Source: an uncultured Lachnospiraceae bacterium
Lineage (GTDB): Bacteria; Bacillota_A; Clostridia; Lachnospirales; Lachnospiraceae
Assembly (NCBI GenBank): GCA_902787595.1
Contig: CADAHD010000013.1
Span: forward strand, 1 to 19,180
Length of the DNA: 19,180 nucleotides
Reading direction: 5' to 3'
Shown here: piece after piece, positions 7,057 through 14,500 of the stretch
Layout of the letters: every line of letters starts with the position of its first letter
Numbering within the stretch: the stretch's first letter is position 1
The notes under the pieces: generated by a model
The model's input: the letters and a program-made list of their open reading frames with translations, nothing else
What the model was told of the DNA's origin: nothing
Database searches by the model: none
Position numbers and translations under genes: made by a program

Positions 7057-7492
7057 CCAGTAATTCAGGAGTCAGTCCAAAAGCAGCCAGCAGTATATTC
7101 TTTACTATCCAGTTAATGATGATAAGCGCGATCAGCAGATAAAAATGCCAGGTTCTGATGCGCACGCGCGGAAGTTTTCCCCGGCTGATCCTGTTTACTG
7201 CTAATGAAAGGCCATAGACCCAGGCCTGAAAAGCCATATAAGGCAGCGCCGGATGATAGATAAAGCTTATTATCCCCCGCCCGTGCAGCAGCATCCTTAA
7301 TGCGCGCGTGCCATAACAGCCGGGACAGTAAAAGCCTGTGAGCAGTCTGAACAAACACGGTGATACCAGATTTTCCGGCAGTTCAACATGTAAAAAACAT
7401 ATAAAAAAACAAAAAGCAATAAAATAAAGGGCGGCATACACAAGCCGCCCCTTTATACCAATTTCTTCCTTTTTCAATCCTTCGCTGTTCAA
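7040..7492 (-). CDS. DUF2752 membrane protein
   Basis: A 150-residue membrane protein of unknown function. The family signature is plain: a Cys before FRLLTG (C46), then CPGCYGTRA (56-64) and a following hydrophobic segment. Hydrophobic stretches near 17-34, 83-98 and 115-135 suggest three membrane spans. The only in-frame start candidates are TTG, TTG and GTG. I use TTG 7492, which overlaps the stop of the upstream DUF4190 gene (TTGA), so it is probably translated by coupling; the ribosome binding site is poor. It ends the pepT cluster and its tail carries the ahcY promoter. The CPGC pair could bind a metal or form a disulfide, but no role is known to me. Confidence 0.75.
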   Translation of the reverse strand: MNSEGLKKEEIGIKGRLVYAALYFIAFCFFICFLHVELPENLVSPCLFRLLTGFYCPGCYGTRALRMLLHGRGIISFIYHPALPYMAFQAWVYGLSLAVNRISRGKLPRVRIRTWHFYLLIALIIINWIVKNILLAAFGLTPELLVENIL

Positions 7493-8094
7493 TTTTCAGT
7501 CATGGCCTGCCTGAGGATATCTTCCATCATCTGCCTGAATCCGCCGGCGCCCAGACTGACCATACGATTATAAAGAGTCATGATCATGATGATCAGAACT
7601 ATCAGAATGATCAAAGCTATAACCGCCAAAACAATACCTGCGATCGCCATTCCCTTGCCGTTAGGTTCTTTTTTGAGACCTATTATCCCCAGCACTATTG
7701 CCGGTATCGCAAGAGCCAGATCCCATTTGTTAAGGCAGCATACCAGTAACAGAGAAAGTATGCCCGTGATCAGGGATGCTATCGAAAAGCCGGGAGTAGA
7801 AGGCTGCTGGTTATACTGAGGATCATATCCCTGCTGATAGCCGCCGTTATTATACTGTCCCTGATATCCCATCTGCTGGCCATATCCCTGCTGATATGTA
7901 TTTTGCTGGCCATATCCCTGCTGGTAATTATTCTGCTGTCCGTAGCCCTGCTGAAAATTATTCTGTGCAAAAGGATCCTGATTATATCCGCCCTGCTGAT
8001 CGTTATAATTAGGCAGACCATTCTGCGGCTGCTGAGACTGCCCAAACTGATTTTGCTGATCAGGATTCGGATTAAATCCGTTGCTTCCGTCCAT
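7489..8094 (-). CDS. DUF4190 membrane protein with Q/N/G/Y-rich repeat domain
   Basis: A 201-residue protein of unknown function. Residues 1-100 are almost entirely Q, N, G, Y and P, with three tandem ten-residue units of the type YQQGYGQQNN (47-76). From 104 on there is a DUF4190 module: SIASLITGILSLLL, then AIPAIVLGIIGLKK and, after NGKGMAIAGIVL, a long hydrophobic span to about 174. This suggests three membrane segments with the glutamine-rich arm on one face. GGGAGGG precedes the ATG. It sits 58 bases after the octad-repeat gene and overlaps the DUF2752 gene. Such prion-like arms are often found on membrane proteins of this family, but their purpose is unknown. Confidence 0.8.
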   Translation of the reverse strand: MDGSNGFNPNPDQQNQFGQSQQPQNGLPNYNDQQGGYNQDPFAQNNFQQGYGQQNNYQQGYGQQNTYQQGYGQQMGYQGQYNNGGYQQGYDPQYNQQPSTPGFSIASLITGILSLLLVCCLNKWDLALAIPAIVLGIIGLKKEPNGKGMAIAGIVLAVIALIILIVLIIMIMTLYNRMVSLGAGGFRQMMEDILRQAMTEN

Positions 8095-8152
8095 AACTCA
8101 TCCCTCCCTTTATGTATATCCATGCGAGTTTAACACAAGCGGTATATAAGTG

Positions 8153-9202
8153 TCAAATCGCCGACTGCTTCCCCTGGCGCATCTTCTTATCATATCTCTG
8201 TGACGCCATGAGAGCCTGTTTTGCCTTCTGTGCAAATTCATCAGCCTGTTTGCGCAGCTTCTCATCCTTCTGCGTATCTTCCGCCTCTGCTGCTTCCATG
8301 GCCTCTATGTAAAGCTCAGCCGCCTTTTCGGTATAAAATACATTAAGCCTGTATCCTGCTCTGGCCAGTCCGCGGTAGGATTTTAACAAAAGCTCCGGAT
8401 CCTTGAACGCATCAGTCTTCACAAGGACCGCAAGATATGCCTCAACCGCTTTTTCCGGATCAGCCTTCTCTTCCAGTTTTTCGGCTTCAGCCATCATCTT
8501 TTCTATTTCAGCCTTTTCGACCTTCCTGCGCGCTTCTTCTTCGGCCTTCTTTCGTGCTTCCTCTTCAGCCTTCTTTCGTGCTTCCTCTTCAGCCTTCTTT
8601 CGCGCTTCTTCTTCGGCCTTCTTTCGTGCTTCTTCCTCGGCCTTCTTGCGCGCTTCTTCTTCGGCTTTCTTTCGTGCTTCTTCTTCGGCTTTCTTTCGTG
8701 CTTCTTCTTCGGCTTTCTTTCGTGCTTCTTCTTCGGCCTTCTTTCGTGCTTCCTCTTCAGCCTTCTTTCGCGCTTCCTCTTCAGCCTTCTTTCGCGCTTC
8801 CTCTTCAGCCTTCTTTCGCGCTTCCTCTTCGGCCTTCTTGCGCGCTTCTTCTTCGGCCTTCTTTCGTGCCTCTTCTTCGGCCTTCTTTCGCGCTTCTTCT
8901 TCGGCCTTCTTTCGTGCCTCTTCTTCGGCTTTCCTTCGCGCTTCTTCTTCGGCTTTCTTTCGTGCTTCCTCTTCAGCTTTCTTGCGTGCTTCCTCTTCAG
9001 CTTTCTTTCGCGCTTCTTCTTCAGCTTTCTTGCGTGCTTCTGCTTCGGCTTTCTTTCGTGCTTCTTCTTCAGCCTTTTTACGCGCTTCTTCTATTTTACG
9101 TCTTTTTTCTTCTTCGGCCTTCTTCTTAGCCTCTGCCTCTGCCTGCGTCTTAGCTTTAGCTTCTTCTTCAGCTTTTTTGTAATCCGCAAATAATATGCTC
9201 AT
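8153..9202 (-). CDS. Octad-repeat (ARKKAEEE) long-helix protein
   Basis: A 349-residue protein, no named family recognised. After a short start (MSILFADYKKAEEEAKAK) come 23 consecutive eight-residue units, ARKKAEEE with only two variants, then a 24th diverged copy ending the tract. Alternating KK and EEE blocks of this kind favour a single, charge-stabilised alpha-helix; an eight-residue period does not fit a classical heptad coiled coil. The last 110 residues (EIEKMMAEAEKLEEKADPEK onward) look like a helical, TPR-like bundle. No signal peptide or membrane span is seen. AGGAGG lies four bases before the ATG, nine bases after the pepT stop, so it is co-transcribed with pepT. A rod-like spacer or scaffold is a reasonable inference; nothing shows a partner. 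Confidence 0.8.
   Translation of the reverse strand: MSILFADYKKAEEEAKAKTQAEAEAKKKAEEEKRRKIEEARKKAEEEARKKAEAEARKKAEEEARKKAEEEARKKAEEEARKKAEEEARRKAEEEARKKAEEEARKKAEEEARKKAEEEARKKAEEEARKKAEEEARKKAEEEARKKAEEEARKKAEEEARKKAEEEARKKAEEEARKKAEEEARKKAEEEARKKAEEEARKKAEEEARKKAEEEARKKAEEEARRKVEKAEIEKMMAEAEKLEEKADPEKAVEAYLAVLVKTDAFKDPELLLKSYRGLARAGYRLNVFYTEKAAELYIEAMEAAEAEDTQKDEKLRKQADEFAQKAKQALMASQRYDKKMRQGKQSAI
8534..9085 (-). repeat. 23 tandem 24-bp units coding the octad repeat
   Basis: A 552-base uninterrupted tandem array within the long-helix gene, each 24-base unit coding ARKKAEEE. Units vary mainly at synonymous sites (for example gcc/gct Ala and cgt/cgc Arg). Copies are contiguous, with no spacers. 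Unit number is likely to vary between strains by slippage or recombination; this is inference. Confidence 0.95.
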
Positions 9203-9211
9203 ACCCCCTCC

Positions 9212-10438
9212 TCAGGCCGCCCATTCTCTGATGATCTGCTTTAATATCTCAATTGTAGCCATCATTTCATCCACACATAGATATTCATGCTTTCCGTGGA
9301 AGTTGCCTCCACCCGTACAGATATTGGGACAGGGCAGCCCCATAAAACTGAGCCTTGACCCGTCGGTGCCGCCGCGTATGGGCGTGACCTCAGGTTCGAC
9401 TCCGCATTTTTTCATGGCCAAAAGAGCCTTCTCCATCACTTCGGGATGAAGATCAAGCCTGCTTTTCATGTTATAATACTGATCATTCATCTCAAGGCTC
9501 AGCACTTCCATGCCATATCGCTTATTTATCTCATCAACCGCATTCACAAACAGCGTCTTTTTCTGCTCAAAGAGCTTTTCATCATGATCCCTGATTATAT
9601 ATTCGGACTTTGCCGTTTCAACATCGCCGCTCATATCCGTAAGATGGAAAAAGCCCTCTCTGTCTCTGGTATTCTCCGGCCGTTCATTATGCGGCAGTTT
9701 ATCATGCAGATCCATCAAAAGCTGGAGCGCATTGATAAGCCTTCCGTACCCTTCACCCGGATGAACACTGCGCCCGTGAGCAGTAAGTGAAGCCGATGCC
9801 GCATTAAAGGTCTCGGCCGATATATCCCCCAGCCTGCCGCCATCCACCGTATATGCATAATGAGCTCCAAAGCCCTGAATATCAAAATGATCTACGCCCC
9901 TGCCTGTCTCTTCCTCTGCAGTAAAAGCGATGCAGACCGTACCGTGTTTTTCATCGGGATGCTCCAAAAAGTACTTAACGGTCTCCATGATCTCTGTAAC
10001 GCCGGACTTGTCATCCGATCCAAGCAGCGTGGTACCGTCAGTAACAATGACCGTCTTCCCCTTCATATCAGCCATCTCGGGAAAGTCGCTGATCCGGGTA
10101 ACTATCCCCAGTTCTTCATTCAGCACTATATCCGCTCCATCGTAATCCTCTATAATGCGCGCTTTGATATCCTTACCGCTCATGGCTTCCGAAGTATCCA
10201 CATGCGCGATAAAACCTATTGCAGGAATGACCCTTTCAAGACAATTGGACGGCAAACTGGCATAAACACAGCCATATTCCTTATCCTGACGGACATCCGG
10301 CACACCCATTTTAATCAGCTGGTCTCTTAAATGATCCAGGAGCTCTCGCTGCCCCTGAGTAGAGGGATACCTGTCAATATCACTGCGCGATCCGGTATCA
10401 TAAGCGACATAATCCAAAAATCTGTCTACAGCGGACAT
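9212..10438 (-). CDS. pepT: Peptidase T (tripeptide aminopeptidase)
   Basis: A 408-residue cytosolic M20-family metallopeptidase that removes the N-terminal residue from tripeptides. The two-zinc site is intact: H79 and D81 (AHVDTSEAMSG), D142 (GSDDKSG), the catalytic E175 with E176 (TAEEETG), D199 (YTVDGG) and the C-terminal histidine motif NFHGKHE (379-385). The dimerisation insert between the two halves of the catalytic domain is present (about 210-320). Length and motif spacing match the E. coli and Lactococcus enzymes. GGAG lies seven bases before the ATG. It is the first gene of a minus-strand cluster with the octad-repeat, DUF4190 and DUF2752 genes and is divergent from an acyltransferase gene. 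Confidence 0.95.
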   Translation of the reverse strand: MSAVDRFLDYVAYDTGSRSDIDRYPSTQGQRELLDHLRDQLIKMGVPDVRQDKEYGCVYASLPSNCLERVIPAIGFIAHVDTSEAMSGKDIKARIIEDYDGADIVLNEELGIVTRISDFPEMADMKGKTVIVTDGTTLLGSDDKSGVTEIMETVKYFLEHPDEKHGTVCIAFTAEEETGRGVDHFDIQGFGAHYAYTVDGGRLGDISAETFNAASASLTAHGRSVHPGEGYGRLINALQLLMDLHDKLPHNERPENTRDREGFFHLTDMSGDVETAKSEYIIRDHDEKLFEQKKTLFVNAVDEINKRYGMEVLSLEMNDQYYNMKSRLDLHPEVMEKALLAMKKCGVEPEVTPIRGGTDGSRLSFMGLPCPNICTGGGNFHGKHEYLCVDEMMATIEILKQIIREWAA

Positions 10439-10469
10439 TTTTTAACTCCATTCCGGGAAAAAATCTGTA

Positions 10470-10490
10470 TGCGTCCCACAAACGGACGCA
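10470..10490 (-). promoter_or_regulatory. Stem-loop at the predicted 5' end of the pepT mRNA
   Basis: TGCGTCC (10470-10476) and GGACGCA (10484-10490) form a seven-base stem with a seven-base loop. In the pepT transcript it would be followed by UACAGAUUUUUU, so it could stabilise the 5' end or act as a weak attenuator. The expected transcription start falls at the base of the stem. Confidence 0.4.
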
Positions 10491-10496
10491 CAATAA

Positions 10497-10525
10497 ATTA
10501 TACTACAACGTGTTTTTGTTTACCA
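10497..10525 (-). promoter_or_regulatory. Promoter of the pepT cluster
   Basis: On the minus strand a perfect TATAAT (10497-10502), a 17-base spacer and a weak TGGTAA (10520-10525). It lies in the 256-base gap between divergent genes. Confidence 0.5.
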
Positions 10526-10672
10526 CCGTAAAATGTATTTTTTGATACTTTCCGCCGCCATCAGCAGCTCAAAATGCAAACACAAAAAAGATCCGGCATG
10601 ATTGCATATACATAAAAAAAAGAGTAAAATCTGTAAAGCTGTAGAAAGCGCAACAGATCATTGCGTTTGCTA

Positions 10673-10678
10673 TATAAT
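10673..10678 (+). promoter_or_regulatory. Possible -10 element of the acyltransferase gene
   Basis: TATAAT at 10673-10678, with a poor -35 (GCAACA, 10650-10655) 17 bases upstream and TGC just before TATATAAT. The transcript would have a leader of only about ten bases. Confidence 0.35.
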
Positions 10679-10694
10679 GAAAGGATGTAAAAAA

Positions 10695-11462
10695 ATGCCT
10701 GAAACACATGATATTGACCGTTCAAAACTTATAGCCATGATCAGAGAATACGGCGGCGTTGACAGTTACACCACAACACAGGCTGCAACGATACTGGAGC
10801 AGATATTCAAAATGACTGCCGCCATGGGCCTGGATCCCTGGAACCGCGCTGATTTTTTTGAAGCTTCACGCCGTATCTTTAACATAGAACTGATCAATAT
10901 GGGTGATCTCGCGCACGGAAAATATGTTCTGGTCCCCAACCATGTTACTGAGTTTGACGGACTTCTCTTCGGTACCATCATCCCCAATATGCTGGTGGTA
11001 GCCAAGAGCGACTGGATCACCAATCCGCACCTGAATGAATTCATAGAAAAGCTTTTTTCCATAGTGGGACTGGTAAGGAAAGATAATGCCAGCGGCATAA
11101 GTGTATTGCGCAAATGCATAGATCATTTAGAATCTTCATCAGTCAGCGCAGTAACCGTCTTTGTCCAGCAGACCATTGCCGATATAGAAATAACGACACC
11201 CGAAGATGTGGCGTCCGGAGTGCATTATATGGCTAATAAAGCAGGTGCCGCCATAATCCCCGTATACAGCGAGCAGGTCTCTCCCGAATTCCCTACAAGG
11301 ATCGTTTTCGGCGAGCCCATAGTCTGCGATAATAAAGAAGACTTCGGTGCCGCCTGGTTAAAAGCAGAATTCGAATTACGGGATTCAATAAAAGATCCTG
11401 CAGCCAGACCGCCGGTTTTGTGCGCAAAGCACCAAAAACCCATAAGTCAGAGAGATTTTTGA
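10695..11462 (+). CDS. PlsC-like lysophospholipid acyltransferase family protein
   Basis: A 255-residue protein with the glycerolipid acyltransferase fold. Motif I is intact: N82-H83-V-T-E-F-D88, the NH(x4)D catalytic pair that moves an acyl chain to a lysophosphatidic-acid-type acceptor at the membrane. The IIPVY segment (187-191) and FGEPI (205-209) match the later motifs. The usual second-substrate motif FPEGTRS is missing; the corresponding place reads FVQQTIADI (156-164), so acceptor or activity may differ. The ORF is open back to 10602, but I choose ATG 10695 because AAGGA lies nine bases upstream and the -10 element overlaps the longer version. There is no strong membrane span. It stands alone between the pepT promoter and a hairpin shared with the converging giant gene. 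Confidence 0.75.
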   Translation: MPETHDIDRSKLIAMIREYGGVDSYTTTQAATILEQIFKMTAAMGLDPWNRADFFEASRRIFNIELINMGDLAHGKYVLVPNHVTEFDGLLFGTIIPNMLVVAKSDWITNPHLNEFIEKLFSIVGLVRKDNASGISVLRKCIDHLESSSVSAVTVFVQQTIADIEITTPEDVASGVHYMANKAGAAIIPVYSEQVSPEFPTRIVFGEPIVCDNKEDFGAAWLKAEFELRDSIKDPAARPPVLCAKHQKPISQRDF

Positions 11463-11471
11463 TCATTAAAA

Positions 11472-11495
11472 ACCGCCGGGCTTTCACCCGGCGGT
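11472..11495 (-). terminator. Hairpin terminator between converging acyltransferase and giant gene
   Basis: A nine-base perfect stem, ACCGCCGGG (11472-11480) and CCCGGCGGT (11487-11495), with loop CTTTCA. On the minus strand it is followed by a run of T, so it ends the giant gene. On the plus strand only CTGTTTAAAC follows, so it is a weaker terminator for the acyltransferase. Confidence 0.8.
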
Positions 11496-11521
11496 CTGTT
11501 TAAACTCTGTCCAGCTGTCTG

Positions 11522-14500
11522 TTATTTCTTTGCTTTTTTAACTCTGATCTTCACACTCTTTTCTATGCCGCCGTCAAAGACCATCGTTACTTTCACACTG
11601 CCGCTCTTGCCCGAAAGAGATTTAATGTTTATTTCTGTACGATCAAGAATATTTACTTCAAATTCCGCGCCTTTGGCATTGCTCAGCTTAACATCTCCGG
11701 GAATAAGTAGCCATGTCCTTCCGCTGGTGCCTGTATATGAGCTCACGATATTTACACTGCCCTTTACCGCTCCGCCTGCCTCGGTATAAATATTTACTGC
11801 AGCCGTTCTCAACTTCGGTGTCGTCTTCTGAGCCTTCACATTCTTTAAATTGATAACGATATCACCGCCTGCATAATGCAGTATAAACTTCATATTACCG
11901 ATATTCAGGTTCTTCGCATTCAATCCGTTTCCCTGCTTGAAGAATACATAGAGATTTCCAAACGGATCCATACCTGCATCCGCGATTGCCCTGTCGCACT
12001 CAACATCGAATCCGTAGATGTTAAACTTAGCATCCTTAAATACCATGCTCAGCACCATTGCATCTCCGGTCACCACATCATATTTATGCACTACCTTCAG
12101 GCCTATCGACTTATCCAAAGCCTTATCGCTCAGCTTTACCTTTGCATTGAAAACTGCTTTGCTATCCTTATGACGGACAGTTACGGTATAATTTCCGGGT
12201 TTTGTGTCAGACTGAGCCCTGACAATAAGTCTTCCGCTTGAGTCGATCTCGGCCACTTCGGAACCTTTGATGATCTCCAGAGATGAAGCCGGTACATTTT
12301 GCCCGTTCAGCAACATTCCGCCCATATATACCTGATCGATCAGATTTTTGTTAAGAAGCAGCGCTTTTCCGACATCCATATTTGCGCTCAATATATCCTT
12401 AGTGGTCGTCTTTACGGTAAATTTCAGCTCGACGGGGCAATCCCAGCCTTCCCTCATTATCGATAGCTTCGCCCCCTTTACTGCGTCTGAAAGTTTGAAT
12501 TCGATTTTTCCACCATAGCCGACCGGAGAAACCGGTACATCTCCGTATTTGATCGTCGCTCCAAAAAGCGCAAATGTTTCATAAGTACCGTAATCCGTCC
12601 TGTACAGGATCTCCGTATCGATCCGGTTATCCACGCCTTTCTTGATCAGTGCAGAGCTTGTAGTAAGCTTAAGCTTCGGTTTTGCATAAACCACCGGCAG
12701 CGCATATTCAACAGTACCGCCTTCACCCAGGTTAAACTCCAGTACCGAATTGGCAGCCTTAACAGCCTTTTTACGGTCTGCGCCGTTCTTTATCGATACC
12801 GTTATGGTACTTCCTTTAAGCTTTGCATCATAATACTTTGCCGACTTTGCATTGGTATTTTCGATCTCACCGCTGCTGCTGAGCGCTGCGATATCAAATT
12901 CCGCAGAAGGCGATGCAAAAAGATTCCAGATGGCTTCCTCCGTATCATAATGTCTTTCCGCCGCCAGGACCACCTTAGACGCAACGCTGCCATCCTTCTT
13001 TATAACTGTTGTTCCGGGCATATCGATATCGCCGTCTTCCGGTTCGATGATACCTACCTCATCCGAAAGCTCAAAACCGTTGTTTTGAAGCAGGATTGCC
13101 TGCCCGTTATCCTTCGTGCTCTCTGCGCTCAGCTTTCCGCTCTTCATCTGCAGTATTTCCGCTTCCAGGGCCGTACCATAACTCTCGATCGATACCCTTC
13201 CGCCGTCCAGTTTCATTTTATCTGCCACGATGCCCCTGCTGCCGCTGCCGTTTGCAATGGCATTCAGTTTTCCGTCAAAGATACCGATATCCTTACCGCT
13301 GCAGTCAGCTGCGATACAATCCCTGCCGGTCAGCTCGATATCAAGGCTGCCGCCATCAATATATATCTCTGTCTGATCCAGGCCGTATACTTCGTTTCCG
13401 CTTCCGCGTATCTCTACGCTGCCGCCATCAAGATCCAGTTCATCCTGCACAGAAAGCGCAAAGCCTGAATTTCCGCTCTTATCAATGACCATGGAAGAAT
13501 CAGAATAAACAGATAAAGCGCCGGAAATATTGACTCCCCATCCGTTATCTTTAACAGAGTTCACTTCTATCAGGCTTCCATTGTCTTCATGAACGTCACC
13601 GTATACTTCCAATACCGCATCCTTTACCTGTCCCATATCTTTCAGGCTGATGCAGCTTCCGTCCAGATTCATCTTTCCCGCAACGATAGCTGCATTTGCA
13701 TCTATTCTGCTCTCAAAGACATTAAGCTTTCCGGCAGCCACACTGATGGCCGCCTCAGGATGCGCAAACGGTAATGCTATCTGGGCTTCTGCCAGAGTCA
13801 GTGTATTATCGCCCTTTACATAGATCCCGTATTTCGGACTTAATTCATCTGAAATATTAACTTTTCCGTTAATAGTAAGATCCTGATCAGCATAAATACA
13901 CGCCGAATTAAGGTCAGCATCAAAACATACGTTTTTAAGTGTCGAGTCACCTTTAAAGATCAGAGTCTTGTGTAAGGCATCGTAGCATACATCGATCTTG
14001 TCATTATCCGGGAAGATATCATCAGCGTTTTTATCGCTGACCTGTCTGCCATCGACCCACACGCGGTAATATGTCCCGCCATCTATCAGCACATGCTTTG
14101 CCGGAGTGGAGCCGTCCGCTTCCACGATAGTCCTGCCTGAGATCTTTCCGCCTGAAGGCTCAGCGATGTCAACTCCGGTCTTTAAATCAAAGCCATCCAC
14201 TGAATCGATAGCCTGCTCGCCGCCTTCAGCTTCAAGTTTTCCGGAACTCATTTCTATATATTTACAGGTAATTCCTTTTGCCGCTGTTCCGGCAGCATAT
14301 ATATCCGAATCAGCAGCGTATAAACCGCCATTACTCCTGATACCTATAGCCGGACTTCCTGCGGCGATTATACTGTTACCCGAAAAAATATCACTATTAC
14401 AGAAAATACCGCTTGACGAAGTATTGTTTCCTGCATTGCTGCTATTTACATTACTGTCTTTTACCGTAAACTTTCCGCCTACCTGTATACCGGACAAGCC

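Noticed and set aside
8534..9085. Regular repeats suggestive of a CRISPR array
   Set aside because: The 24-base units are contiguous without spacers and code in frame for one protein.
8403..9182. Long plus-strand ORF with Ser/Ala/Phe-rich repeats
   Set aside because: It is the antisense reading of the octad-repeat gene; it has no ribosome binding site, and the minus frame has a proper start, end and non-repeat domain.
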